A DNA stretch of 31,675 nucleotides from JBBTVO01 sp038063195 (GTDB taxonomy: Bacteria; Patescibacteriota; Microgenomatia; Levybacterales; UBA12049), in assembly GCA_038063195.1 (NCBI GenBank), contig JBBTVO010000047.1:1-31675 (forward strand), written 5' to 3'. Positions 22,635 through 30,810 of this stretch are shown piece by piece. Position 1 is the stretch's first letter, and each line of letters opens with the position of its first letter. Both the position numbers and the translations under genes were made by a program. The notes under the pieces are model-generated. The model saw only the letters and a list, made by a program, of their open reading frames with translations, was not told the origin of the DNA and ran no database searches.

Positions 22635-24590
22635 ATGAAAAATGGACAATCTCTCGTAGAACTGCTTCTGACAATAGCTTTGGTGTCGATACTTCTTCCG
22701 GCGCTTTTGACTGGATTGTTTGCGACCCGCGGAGGTAGAGCAACTCAAAACCAGAGACAACACGCTACAGCATATCTATACGAAGCAAAAGAAGCCGTAC
22801 GTGTTGTGGGCGCAAATGGGTGGGCAAATCTTTCTGCCGGTACATACCATCCGATTCCTTCGGGAAGTTCATGGAGCCTTGCAAGCGGTGAAGAACTTCT
22901 GGACAATAACTATACACGTAGAATTATTATAGAAGATGTGTACAGAGATGGAAACGGAAATATTGCCCAGAGCGGAACACTGGACCCCTCGATCAAACTA
23001 ATCACATCTTCAGTTTCATGGTCCAATCCTATCCCATTGGCTGTTTCTGCAGTATTATATCTGACTAGACACAAGAACCAATCCCATCTTGAGACTACGG
23101 TAGCGGATTTTACACCAGGCGCAACAAATTCTGCAACTACAGGAATTGCAATTGCCAATCAGAGCGGAGGAGAGATCGTTCTTGAGGCAGGAGGCGGAGG
23201 AGGCGACTGGTGCTCGCCCAATCTTACTCTGGCCACTTTAGACCTGCCTAAAAGCGGAGTTGCAAATGCAATCTCTGCAATCGAGGGAAGAATTTTTGCA
23301 GGAACCGGCGACAATGCCTCAGGTGTCTCCTTTGCTGATGTAAACGTCACCATCAATCATCCGCCAGTTGCAACGCTTCAGCAAACATTCGACGGCTATA
23401 AAACAAATGGAGTATTTGGCGAAACAAATTACGCGTATCTTGCTACCGACACCAACAGTAAGGAAGTTGTAATAATTAATCTTAATGAGTATTCCAATCC
23501 GCCGACCAACACAAAATATAAAGAAGAAGGGTACTTCAATGCCCCGGGGAATGGATCGGGAAATGCTGTTTTTGTGTCAGGAAATTATGGATATATGACA
23601 AGCGGGGACAAGTTTTATATTTTCGACTTATCAAGTAAAACCGGCTCAAGACCTCAGATCAATTCTACGGCGCTAACTCTTTCCGGAACAGGAGTCAGAA
23701 TTATAGTAATCGGAAACTATGCTTATATTGCTACAGATAACACCACCAATCAGCTGCAGATAGTTGATATTACAAATCATACCAATCCTACCATAGCCGG
23801 TCAGATAACAGTTGCGGGTGACGCGGGAAAAGACGTCTCAATAAATTCAACTGCTACGAGAGCGTATCTGACAACAGCCTCATCCGCAAGTAAAAGAGAA
23901 TTTTTTATTATAAACATCCAGAATAGAACTTCACCGGCTCAAGTTTCGGGAGGCATATATGACACAAACGGAATGAATCCTAAAGGAATTAACGTTGTGA
24001 CAGGAAACAGAGCAATTATAGTCGGTACTTCAGGAACTTATCAGTATCAGGTTGTTGACATTAGCAATGAGAATTTGCCCGTTAATTGCGGGAATCTGCA
24101 GGTCGCAACGGGAATAAACGGCGCCGCATCAATACTCCAATCAAATGGTTATGCATACTCATACATTATTACAGGAGATGCAGCATCAGAGCTTAAGATA
24201 ATCCTCGGTGGAGCTGGTGCCGGAAGTAATTATAGCTCCTCGGGAGTTTTTGAATCTGCGACATTTGACGCAGGAGGAGAAGTCGCATGGAATAATATCA
24301 GAACAACTGCATCTGTTCCGCAAAATACAACGCTTCAGTATAAAGTTGCCCTCAAAGACAGCATAGCCAGCAGCTGCAATCAGACCGTATTCACTGATAC
24401 TGATTTTGTAGGAACTGACGGACTGACATCTTCCTATTTCCCTGCAGTGGGCGGAAGTCTTCCATTTGACAACAATGGCACGGGGTACGAAAATCCTGCC
24501 CAATGCCTAAGATATCGAACATACTTAAGTACCACAGACTCTAGCCAGTCACCTGTTGTTTATGATGTTACGCTAAATTATTCACTATGA
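22635..24590 (+). CDS. Giant minor pilin with LVIVD-type beta-propeller repeats
   Basis: This is a 651-aa protein. The N-terminus GQSLVELLLTIALVSILLPALL is a prepilin signal (E at +5 of the LVELL core). After about residue 215 the protein carries repeated blades such as YAYLATDTNSKEVVIINL, YGYMTSGDKFYIFDLS, YAYIATDNTTNQLQIVDIT and AYLTTASSASKREFFIINI. This is the LVIVD/YncE-like beta-propeller pattern, with four to six blades. Residues about 540-650 form a further beta domain. A propeller on a pilin shaft recalls PilY1-like tip adhesins, so this is a good candidate for the host- or surface-binding tip subunit. Confidence 0.8.
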   Translation: MKNGQSLVELLLTIALVSILLPALLTGLFATRGGRATQNQRQHATAYLYEAKEAVRVVGANGWANLSAGTYHPIPSGSSWSLASGEELLDNNYTRRIIIEDVYRDGNGNIAQSGTLDPSIKLITSSVSWSNPIPLAVSAVLYLTRHKNQSHLETTVADFTPGATNSATTGIAIANQSGGEIVLEAGGGGGDWCSPNLTLATLDLPKSGVANAISAIEGRIFAGTGDNASGVSFADVNVTINHPPVATLQQTFDGYKTNGVFGETNYAYLATDTNSKEVVIINLNEYSNPPTNTKYKEEGYFNAPGNGSGNAVFVSGNYGYMTSGDKFYIFDLSSKTGSRPQINSTALTLSGTGVRIIVIGNYAYIATDNTTNQLQIVDITNHTNPTIAGQITVAGDAGKDVSINSTATRAYLTTASSASKREFFIINIQNRTSPAQVSGGIYDTNGMNPKGINVVTGNRAIIVGTSGTYQYQVVDISNENLPVNCGNLQVATGINGAASILQSNGYAYSYIITGDAASELKIILGGAGAGSNYSSSGVFESATFDAGGEVAWNNIRTTASVPQNTTLQYKVALKDSIASSCNQTVFTDTDFVGTDGLTSSYFPAVGGSLPFDNNGTGYENPAQCLRYRTYLSTTDSSQSPVVYDVTLNYSL

Positions 24591-25123
24591 TTTTTAAAAA
24601 TAACAAACTTCAGAGCATCAAAAATAAAAGCCGGGGCTTTACTCTCCTGGAGCTCTTGCTATATATGGGAATTTTTTCAATTCTCACACTTACTCTTTTC
24701 CAGTTATTTACTATGGTTCTTGATACACAGCTTGAATCACAAAGTACATCCTCAGTTCTTCAAGATGGACAATACATTCTTAACCGTTTTAATTATGATA
24801 TCAGGCAGGCAAAGAATGTTTCCGCACCACCAGTTGGGACAGAATTAGCAACTCTAGAGCTGCTAATAAATAGCATCACATACGTATACACTCTGACAAA
24901 TGGAAACATAACAATTGCATCCACGGGCGCCCAAACTACTGACCAGCTTAACAGCAGTAATACCAACGCTTCCGCTCTCAGTTTTACTCATCTTTCAGAT
25001 ACTCAGGGAGGCAATACAGATACTGTTACTATATCTTTTACTTTAAATAGCAATATTTCTGAGCGGGGAAGTCCTCAAGCGGAAAGCTTTAAAACAACGG
25101 TTGGCATTCGGCCCAAACAATAA
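24587..25123 (+). CDS. Type IV prepilin-like protein (GspJ/PilW type)
   Basis: This is a 178-aa protein. SRGFTLLELLLYMGIFSILTLTLFQLFT is the prepilin signal and helix, with E5. LQDGQYILNRFNYDIRQAKNV is the conserved follow-up of PilW/GspJ-like minor pilins. Overlap of 4 nt with the propeller pilin indicates translational coupling. It probably belongs to the priming tip complex. Confidence 0.85.
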   Translation: MIFKNNKLQSIKNKSRGFTLLELLLYMGIFSILTLTLFQLFTMVLDTQLESQSTSSVLQDGQYILNRFNYDIRQAKNVSAPPVGTELATLELLINSITYVYTLTNGNITIASTGAQTTDQLNSSNTNASALSFTHLSDTQGGNTDTVTISFTLNSNISERGSPQAESFKTTVGIRPKQ

Positions 25124-25128
25124 TAAGT

Positions 25129-25512
25129 ATGATTAAACAATTAATTTTTTTAAAAAACTCTAAAGGAGTAGCTCTTGTAACATTGCTGTTTTTCGTTATT
25201 ATTGGTATAACAATTATATCGGCAGAAGCAATCGTACTCTATACAAACATCCTATCTGCAAGCACAGCTGAACAGGGGGCCGATGCCTATTATATTGCGG
25301 AAAGCGGCATAGAGGAGGGATTGCTTCGTATAATTCGTGATTCCAATTATAGCGGGGGAACCCTTATTGTTGGATCTGGAAACGTAGCCATAGAAGTAGA
25401 TAATGGGACAATTACGGCAACCGGGACATATAATAACGTTGTCAGAAAGATTCAGGCAGAGACAACTTACAACAATGGCGTACTGACAATAGATTCATGG
25501 AGGGAAATTTAA
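25129..25512 (+). CDS. PilX/GspK-like minor pilin
   Basis: This is a 127-aa protein. KGVALVTLLFFVIIGITII is the hydrophobic N-terminal helix, lacking the usual Glu5. TAEQGADAYYIAESGIEEGLLRI is the A-Y-Y-x-A-E-S-G-x-E block seen in PilX/GspK-type proteins. Gaps of 5 nt and 1 nt to its neighbours place it in the pilus operon. Absence of Glu5 is typical of the GspK-like tip-capping subunit. Confidence 0.78.
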   Translation: MIKQLIFLKNSKGVALVTLLFFVIIGITIISAEAIVLYTNILSASTAEQGADAYYIAESGIEEGLLRIIRDSNYSGGTLIVGSGNVAIEVDNGTITATGTYNNVVRKIQAETTYNNGVLTIDSWREI

Positions 25513-25513
25513 A

Positions 25514-26335
25514 ATGGATTTTTCAAATAGACAAAATATAGCTTGCTATATAGATTCGGACAAAATCCTTATCTATCAGGGTGCGACCGGTTCCCTAGCT
25601 CAGCTTGACTTTCCGCCAGAAGTTCTTTCTTATCTTGATCTTCTTCAAAAAGAAAAATTTGAGACGCTTATTGATTCTTTCCTTGAACAGAATAAATTAT
25701 CGGGAGAGAACACTATCTTAATTTATTCCTCTGCTGCTGCATTTGAGAAAGATTTTGAGGAATCCCAGACTGGGAAAGAGGATTCGGAGATACAAAAATT
25801 TATAGATATAGTTCCATTTGAAGATGTTTTAAGTAAAACCTACAAACTAAACAAAAAAGTAAAGGTAGTTGCTGTAAATAATAGGGTGTATGAGTCAATA
25901 AGATCTGTGCTTGAGAAAAGAAATTTTTTAATTTATGCGGTAATTCCGGGCTCAGTTCTCCAGGAAACCTTTTCAGAATTAGCACAGAATATGGACTTGG
26001 GTTTTATTTTAAGAAAAATTGACTCCATTAAGCAATACAGCATGATAAATGGAAGCTCGCCTAGCAATCCAGCTTTGGAAAAAAAGCCTGAAGGGAAAAA
26101 GCAAAATAAACGGCTTTATGCCTTAGGAGGTATTTTCGCAATTCTTCTTCTTATCCTAATAATATTCGTTGCAATCATCCTTTCCTCGAAAAGTGATCCA
26201 ACAAGCTCCCCAACGGTAGTTGCACCACCGCTCTCACCAAAGCCTACTATTCTTGAGACATCTGAGAATAATGCTATTCCCGCATCTATCGACGCTATAT
26301 CAACCCCAAGCGCATCGGTTACTCAAACCCCATAA
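25514..26335 (+). CDS. Bitopic pilus-operon protein, possibly GspL/PilM-like
   Basis: This is a 273-aa protein. The N-terminal cytoplasmic domain (1-185) alternates short strands and helices: IACYIDSDKILIYQG, NTILIYSSAAAFEK, then VKVVAVNNRVYESIRSVLEKRNFLIYAVIPGSVLQ. This plan resembles part of the actin-like fold of PilM/GspL. A basic linker precedes one TM (about 203-225), and a Pro/Ser/Thr-rich tail extends outside. The layout (cytoplasmic domain, TM, periplasmic tail) is that of GspL, or of a PilM-PilN fusion. It is the last gene of the pilB-led operon. The assignment is by architecture and position only. Confidence 0.5.
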   Translation: MDFSNRQNIACYIDSDKILIYQGATGSLAQLDFPPEVLSYLDLLQKEKFETLIDSFLEQNKLSGENTILIYSSAAAFEKDFEESQTGKEDSEIQKFIDIVPFEDVLSKTYKLNKKVKVVAVNNRVYESIRSVLEKRNFLIYAVIPGSVLQETFSELAQNMDLGFILRKIDSIKQYSMINGSSPSNPALEKKPEGKKQNKRLYALGGIFAILLLILIIFVAIILSSKSDPTSSPTVVAPPLSPKPTILETSENNAIPASIDAISTPSASVTQTP

Positions 26336-26460
26336 TTCAATAATTAGCCTCAAAATTGGGGTTCTCCTACCCTGATGGTACAAGGCATAGTGTGTTTCTC
26401 AAGTATTCATGGGGAGATTTAAACATTTCAGGTCTGCAAAATCTGAAGTAAAATTCCCTA

Positions 26461-26489
26461 TTGACAAGACAATTTTTTCTATGTAAATT
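26461..26489 (+). promoter_or_regulatory. Promoter of the major-pilin-like gene
   Basis: TTGACA (26461-26466), 17-nt spacer, TAAATT (26484-26489); an alternative -10 TAAGAT (26494-26499) is 7 nt before the ATG at 26507. Either gives a very short or no leader. The separate promoter would let the pilin be made in excess over the assembly proteins. Confidence 0.55.
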
Positions 26490-26506
26490 TAAATAAGATA
26501 CATTTT

Positions 26507-26965
26507 ATGAAATACTGCCCGCCACAAAAAAATAGTAAAGGATTTACCCTCATCGAACTTCTCGTAGTAATTGGAATTTTGGCTATTCTTCTTTCAATCG
26601 TTCTTATCGCAATTAATCCGGCAAGACAATTTGGTCAGGCGAATGATACCCAGCGAAAAAGCAATGTTACCGCTATACTAAATGCCATAGGTGCGTATGC
26701 TGCTGACAATAAGGGTTTGCTTCCGGCTGGAATTCCAACAGCGCCAACTGCAGCTGTGGATGTGGGAACTACAAGTATTTGTTCTGCCATCTTAAATACG
26801 TATATTTCAGCCATACCTACTGATCCAAGTCTAAACACCGCTGCAATTACTGACTGCACTTTAAGCCCTGCTACAAACTACATGGTAGTCAAAGATGCCA
26901 ACAATAGGATCACAGTTTCTGCTCCCAACGCTGAAATTACTACACCGATTAGCATAACTAGATAA
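26507..26965 (+). CDS. Type IV pilin, probably the major subunit
   Basis: This is a 152-aa protein. KGFTLIELLVVIGILAILLSIVLIAINPARQFGQANDTQRKSNVTAI is the standard major-pilin/pseudopilin start: prepilin cleavage after KG, Glu5, then the N-P-x-x-Q region. The C-terminal domain has two Cys (SICSAI and TDCTLS), which may form the pilin D-loop disulfide. It has its own promoter downstream of the assembly operon, which is why it is taken as the major subunit. Confidence 0.85.
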   Translation: MKYCPPQKNSKGFTLIELLVVIGILAILLSIVLIAINPARQFGQANDTQRKSNVTAILNAIGAYAADNKGLLPAGIPTAPTAAVDVGTTSICSAILNTYISAIPTDPSLNTAAITDCTLSPATNYMVVKDANNRITVSAPNAEITTPISITR

Positions 26966-26987
26966 AATTTAGGCTGCACAGTAAATA

Positions 26988-27215
26988 ATGGCTAAGAAAT
27001 CAGCTTCCTCTAAATCTAACAAGAATCACGACAAAAATTTGAGAGCATTAACTGCTTTAATGGTCCTGTGCGTTGGCTTTGGAGTATTTCTAATCTTCAC
27101 TGTATATAAAGACAATATTATGGATCCATCAAAGCTTCAGCCGTTCATTATATTATCTGTACTCTTGGGAGCTTTCCTAATTGGACTCCTATATCTCCTT
27201 AATCCAAAACGGTAA
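26988..27215 (+). CDS. Small two-TM membrane protein of unknown function
   Basis: This is a 75-aa protein. A Lys/Ser-rich N-terminus (1-19) is followed by TM1 (about 21-40, LTALMVLCVGFGVFLIFTVY), a short loop and TM2 (about 52-71), ending NPKR. It starts 22 nt after the pilin stop and is probably co-transcribed. No family is recognised. Confidence 0.65.
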   Translation: MAKKSASSKSNKNHDKNLRALTALMVLCVGFGVFLIFTVYKDNIMDPSKLQPFIILSVLLGAFLIGLLYLLNPKR

Positions 27216-27253
27216 GCAGAGCTTCAGGAAAAAGGTATCAGAATACCAAACGT

Positions 27254-28072
27254 CTAAGGCAAGCTTTCGCAAACAGTTCCGTCTTTGTCAGCATCAAGTT
27301 TGTGCAGATCGCTGCCAGGGCCGCCTTGGGAGACGAAAAAATCCTGCGCTTCTTTCTGAGTTTTGAAATCCTTACAATCCCTGTCTCCCTCAATACTCCT
27401 TGAGCTCTTAACCTGCGAGGTTGGCAAGCTACCAACCTGCGAGGTCGATTCTCCCAAACAAGTATCATTTGCCCAGAGACCGCGATTATTTTCTTCCGCT
27501 TCTTTTTGCGCACTTTTATACCCCAACTGATATTTGTAGAGAGTGCTGTACGTATACTCGTATGCGTAACCTTCCGCAATCATGCTTAATCCATAATCAA
27601 CAGTTCCATTGTCCGTAAAAACATATCGCAGTAGTCTCTGATACTTGTCCCGTTCGCCTTGACCATCATCTTTCTCGAGCCACACTTGATAGTCCTTGCT
27701 TTTAAAATATTCCTTTGCTTTATTTGACGACTCAATTCCAAAACACTCTACAGTTTTTCTTGGATCCACAATCTCCGGCGTATTTATTCCAATTATTCTA
27801 ATCGTTTCATTCCTACCGTTTAAAGAAACCGTAATAGTATCACCGTCCACAACCTTAATCACTGTCGCAGATTCTAGATTTTTTGAAGAAATAAAAGTTG
27901 GAGAAGGGAAGTCGGATAAAATCGGGCTTGGCGATATTTTTTCGGTTTTATTTTGATTCTCAGTACTTAAAACATCTTGATTTACATTGGGAGATTTTTT
28001 GGGAGAAGGAATATTTGCGATTAAAAATGCAAATATAATAACTAAAGTAAATCCAATTGCTCTCCTTTTCAC
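27254..28072 (-). CDS. Exported thermonuclease (SNase) with excalibur domain
   Basis: This is a 272-aa protein from a GTG start, with an N-terminal TM/signal (1-21). The SNase domain (about 70-200) has ATVIKVVDGDTITV, IRIIGINTPE (catalytic Arg, metal Asp/Glu region) and DKYQRLLRYVF, equivalent to the DKYGR block with catalytic Arg. The C-terminal excalibur calcium-binding motif is DADKDGTVCE, with the partner Cys in DRDCKDF. The linker TSQVGSLPTSQVKS is encoded by two copies of a palindromic repeat (27410-27445). TATAGT (28084-28079) is 6 nt before the GTG, so it is leaderless. Function: degradation of extracellular nucleic acid, plausibly for nucleotide scavenging. Confidence 0.9.
   Translation of the reverse strand: MKRRAIGFTLVIIFAFLIANIPSPKKSPNVNQDVLSTENQNKTEKISPSPILSDFPSPTFISSKNLESATVIKVVDGDTITVSLNGRNETIRIIGINTPEIVDPRKTVECFGIESSNKAKEYFKSKDYQVWLEKDDGQGERDKYQRLLRYVFTDNGTVDYGLSMIAEGYAYEYTYSTLYKYQLGYKSAQKEAEENNRGLWANDTCLGESTSQVGSLPTSQVKSSRSIEGDRDCKDFKTQKEAQDFFVSQGGPGSDLHKLDADKDGTVCESLP
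27410..27445. repeat. Palindromic repeat pair inside the nuclease gene
   Basis: AACCTGCGAGGTT (27410-27422, a palindrome with 5-bp arms) and AACCTGCGAGGT (27434-27445) form a direct repeat within the coding region. The segment between them adds GGTTGG/CCAACC complementarity. A near-copy lies between genes at 18239-18254. Confidence 0.7.
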
Positions 28073-28109
28073 TCTTCAACTATACAATAAGAATATTTTT
28101 AGGGCAATT

Positions 28110-29075
28110 TTAAACCCTAACCAGACGGCAGATGGGGAAGGGGATTTGAATTTGGAAGAATCTAAAGTTAAGGGTGATAATTTTTGTGGTACAGACCACC
28201 GTGAACCTTGGGAAATTAGGAACAGTTGTTGGCGTTGGGGTAATTGCAAGCGTTGGACTCGGAGATACCGTAGGAGCTAGAGTTGGTATAGGTGTGGATG
28301 TGGGCTCTAAAGTAGGCGTAGGCGAAGGAGCTTCAGTCGGAGTAGGTGTTGGAGTATCTGTGGAAGTTGGGGTGGGTGTTATTGTTGGAGTTGGAATCTC
28401 TGAAGGCGTTGGAGTAGAAACAAGCTCTAGTGCCGAGGAGCTATTCTGCGGCTGGGAAACAGCTCTTAATACGAAATCAGATGAATTATTATCAGTATCC
28501 TCACCATTCCCTGCGAGTTCATCGCTGCCGCTACTTCCCATGGACGTTACATCTGAGGAAGAATTTGCTTTCCTCTCAATACTTTGACCTGCGGACGGAG
28601 TTGTGGGTAGGGCTCCCTCTCCCAATGTATGAAGGGCCACTCCAATTGTAACTGCATCTATTATAGTTCCCGTATTTACGGCTCCATCCCGAAGCGCAAT
28701 ACTATTGTTATTACTAATCGTATCCGCTGAATGCTTATCGCATCCTAAATTTGAGGAAATATCATTAAAGCACCAAAGTAAGAAACCATGCGAGGCAATT
28801 ACGTCACTTGAGCCAAAATTGACAATCGGTGTGTCACTTGAACCACTGCTAGTCCTCTTAACGAGATTAAAGCTAGATAAATTGACAGGGAGGGATGTTG
28901 GATTATAAATTTCAATAAAATCAGCACTCGCTGAAGCTCCCGCAATTTGAATTTCGGAGATTACTATATGATCCGCTGATGCAGATTGAGCCTTCATTGA
29001 ATTGCCGAGGAAAATTGCTATACCGCCCAAAATAAGAAGTGAAGGCAAAAACCAGGACAGGTTGATTTTTTTCAT
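28110..29075 (-). CDS. Secreted lamin-tail-domain protein with Thr/Pro-rich stalk
   Basis: This is a 321-aa protein. A signal/TM segment (about 7-25) is followed by a lamin-tail domain (about 33-155: DHIVISEIQIAGASASADFIEIYNPTSLPVNLSSFNL). A Ser/Asp-rich stretch then leads into a long Thr/Pro/Ser repeat stalk (about 215-285). The protein ends with a conserved-looking tail: FTVVCTTKIITLNFRFF, QIQIPFPICRLVRV. That terminal block is hydrophobic and not low-complexity, so it may be a surface-anchoring or sorting signal. It lies 37 bp upstream of the nuclease gene on the same strand, but the nuclease has its own -10. Confidence 0.78.
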   Translation of the reverse strand: MKKINLSWFLPSLLILGGIAIFLGNSMKAQSASADHIVISEIQIAGASASADFIEIYNPTSLPVNLSSFNLVKRTSSGSSDTPIVNFGSSDVIASHGFLLWCFNDISSNLGCDKHSADTISNNNSIALRDGAVNTGTIIDAVTIGVALHTLGEGALPTTPSAGQSIERKANSSSDVTSMGSSGSDELAGNGEDTDNNSSDFVLRAVSQPQNSSSALELVSTPTPSEIPTPTITPTPTSTDTPTPTPTEAPSPTPTLEPTSTPIPTLAPTVSPSPTLAITPTPTTVPNFPRFTVVCTTKIITLNFRFFQIQIPFPICRLVRV

Positions 29076-29176
29076 TAATGAATTAATTTAAGATTAAAAT
29101 TAGAATTCAGTCAAGAGACTAAATGATTATCAAAGCATATCAGTCTGGAGCAATTTGAAGAAAATGCTTATTTTTG

Positions 29177-29248
29177 AGCGCGAGACCGGGATTGAACCGG
29201 CGACCTTCTCGTTGGCAACGAGACGTTCTACCACTGAACTACTCGCGC
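29177..29248 (-). tRNA. tRNA-Gly (GCC)
   Basis: The cloverleaf is visible on the minus strand. Acceptor GCGCGAG pairs with CTCGCGC; the D arm is GTTC/GAAC; the anticodon arm is TCTCG-TTGCCAA-CGAGA (anticodon GCC); the T arm is GCCGG-TTCAATC-CCGGT; the discriminator is U, as usual for bacterial Gly. No encoded CCA. Confidence 0.92.
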
Positions 29249-29273
29249 GATAGATACTATATATACTGTCCTG

Positions 29274-29346
29274 TGCCGAGAGTGTGAGTCGAACACACAT
29301 GGCCTGTTCTTCAGACAGGTGCCTTGACCACCTTGGCTATCTCGGC
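29274..29346 (-). tRNA. tRNA-Phe (GAA)
   Basis: Acceptor GCCGAGA/TCTCGGC, anticodon arm CCTGT-CTGAAGA-ACAGG (anticodon GAA), T arm GTGTG-TTCGACT-CACAC, discriminator A. The base 3' of the anticodon is G (G37), not the more usual A. The D arm (GCC/GGC with AAGGTGGTCAA loop) is atypical for Phe, but the variable loop is short, so a Ser/Leu tRNA is excluded. Confidence 0.88.
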
Positions 29347-29372
29347 GCGCTTGCATTGAGCTTGTCAAAATG

Positions 29373-29445
29373 TGGGCGATGCAGGTCTCGAACCCGCGAC
29401 ATTTGCGATGTAAACGCAACGCTCTACCAACTGAGCTAATCGCCC
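29373..29445 (-). tRNA. tRNA-Val (TAC)
   Basis: Acceptor GGGCGAT/ATCGCCC, D arm GCTC-AGTTGGTA-GAGC, anticodon arm TTGCG-TTTACAT-CGCAA (anticodon TAC), T arm GCGGG-TTCGAGA-CCTGC, discriminator A. It is the first gene of the Val-Phe-Gly array. Confidence 0.93.
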
Positions 29446-29459
29446 GATTATACTATATT

Positions 29460-29498
29460 ATCTGTGCGCTTTGCGATGCACAGATCGAATCGATTATA
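29460..29498 (-). promoter_or_regulatory. Probable promoter and leader hairpin of the tRNA array
   Basis: On the minus strand TATAAT (29498-29493) is followed by a perfect 8-bp stem (ATCTGTGC at 29460-29467, GCACAGAT at 29478-29485) with a 10-nt loop. A second TATAAT (29452-29447) abuts the tRNA-Val 5' end. The hairpin would lie in the 5' leader of the pre-tRNA. Confidence 0.45.
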
Positions 29499-29566
29499 GC
29501 AGATTTTGAGAGATTAAGGCTAGTATTTTAATCCGTATGAATTTGAGAGATTGGGCTTTATCTGCA

Positions 29567-30193
29567 CTACGGGCGATAGACATAATCTGGTGTCAACGCA
29601 AAGAGCATTCTCTGTTCGGCACTGCGTATGACTTGTTCTATCTGACCATTATAAAGTTGGGGCTTAAGTCCTTCAGAATCCCCTATTTTCTCAGGCGAAA
29701 CGGTTTCTCCATTCAACCCCCTTCCTTTTATCAGTATGCGGATCTGGCGAGGTGATAAATTTTTATCCCCCACTTTTTTATAAGTTAATTTACCAGGTGT
29801 TTTCTTGACGGGTCGTTCATCTAAGCTTGCATGCGCCTTATAGCTTTTGTAAAATAGTCTTACTACTTCTACTGCGAAGTCTTGTGTAGTTCTGAAAGTC
29901 TTATTACCTCTTATTTTAAATTTATCACGCTCTGCTTCCAGAATTTGATGAAAGCCTGTTAAGGCAATGGGGTTGCTCTCTAAAAGTGCTGTCTCAGTTT
30001 GCTCAATTAGCCCATGAAGTTCCAGAAGCTCCTCTCTCCATGTTGATTCAATTTTTCGTGGCTTAGAAACGACAACTGATTCTATAGCCTGGTGTTTAAG
30101 CCCTAAGGCAAGTATTGCTTCGATGCTGGGCATTCCACTTTTTGGAACACGAACAGTATATGTTGTGTGTGAATCTATTTCAGGAGTTGACAT
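29567..30193 (-). CDS. Unrecognised 208-aa protein beside the tRNA genes
   Basis: The start is placed at the ATG at 30193, because TATAAT (30206-30201) is 7 nt upstream; a longer frame to 30238 would span the promoter. The protein starts MSTPEIDSHTTYTVRVPK. It has a central helical region rich in Glu/Leu (STWREELLELHGLIEQTETALLE, then FAVEVVRLFYKSYKAH) and a basic, strand-poor C-terminal half (LSPRQIRILIKGRGLNGETV). No TM, signal peptide or metal motif is seen. It is soluble, mixed charge, and divergent from the PLD-like gene. Function unknown. Confidence 0.65.
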   Translation of the reverse strand: MSTPEIDSHTTYTVRVPKSGMPSIEAILALGLKHQAIESVVVSKPRKIESTWREELLELHGLIEQTETALLESNPIALTGFHQILEAERDKFKIRGNKTFRTTQDFAVEVVRLFYKSYKAHASLDERPVKKTPGKLTYKKVGDKNLSPRQIRILIKGRGLNGETVSPEKIGDSEGLKPQLYNGQIEQVIRSAEQRMLFALTPDYVYRP

Positions 30194-30330
30194 GATAGGG
30201 ATTATATCACGAGGGAGAAATATATCAAACTGCTTCATTTGTGCAGAAGACAGGTTTTATTTTGAACCGCTTCTAGCCTTCTTCACAAAGCTAATGCAAG
30301 CATATCAAGCGGGAGAGGAGGAAGCAAACC

Positions 30331-30810
30331 ATGATCTTCCATAAGCGTAGGTTATCCTCAAGCGCTTCACTGCTATCATCAAAACTTTATGATGAGCTTA
30401 CATTTTATCATAAATTTATGAAAGATTTAAGAGGATGTAAGAAAGAAGTCATTATCGAGAGTCCTTACATAACTTCTAAAAGAATGAGGCAAATTACGCC
30501 AATTTTTATTAGCTTAGTCAAGAATGGCGTAAGTGTTTATATAATTACGAGAAATCCGGAGGAACATGATGAAATACTTGCGAAGCAAGCCGAGGCTGAA
30601 ATACAGAAATTTGAAAATATTGGGGTACAGACTTTACTTTGCGTAGGCAACCACCATAGAAAATTAGCAATCATTGATAGAACTATACTTTGGGAAGGTA
30701 GTTTAAATATTCTTTCTCAAACGAGAAGTAGAGAAATCATGAGAAGAATTCAAGGTTCAGAATTGGCAACAGAGGCGTTTAATTTCCTCAATATGAATAA
30801 ATTTATCTAA
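30331..30810 (+). CDS. Phospholipase D-like protein with a single HKD motif
   Basis: This is a 159-aa protein. VIIESPYITSKRM is the first PLD-fold strand; GVSVYIITRNPEEHD follows; then the H-x-K-x4-D motif H109-R-K111...D116 in NHHRKLAIID, with LWEGSLNILS behind it. A single HKD means it must dimerise, as in Nuc-type nucleases. The same block is often found fused to helicases or in DNA-repair/defence proteins, so a nuclease role is likelier than lipid cleavage. AGGAGG (30316-30321) precedes the ATG by 9 nt, one of the few strong Shine-Dalgarno sites here. It overlaps the convergent XRE gene by 4 bp. Confidence 0.78.
   Translation: MIFHKRRLSSSASLLSSKLYDELTFYHKFMKDLRGCKKEVIIESPYITSKRMRQITPIFISLVKNGVSVYIITRNPEEHDEILAKQAEAEIQKFENIGVQTLLCVGNHHRKLAIIDRTILWEGSLNILSQTRSREIMRRIQGSELATEAFNFLNMNKFI

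Noticed and set aside
28230..28440. Regular short repeats resembling a tandem or CRISPR-like array
   Set aside because: They are degenerate codon repeats for Thr/Pro with no spacer-repeat regularity and stay in frame.
28174..28587. 137-codon plus-strand frame, extremely Gly/Val-rich
   Set aside because: It is the antisense reading of the Thr/Pro repeat stalk of the lamin-tail protein.
29347..29372. Sequence between tRNA-Phe and tRNA-Val (gcattgagcttgtcaa) as a dispersed repeat or attachment site
   Set aside because: Single short copy in the window; no second copy to support it.
30123..30344. 73-codon plus-strand frame upstream of the PLD-like gene
   Set aside because: Overlaps the start of the minus-strand 208-aa gene and its TATAAT; no protein-like motifs.
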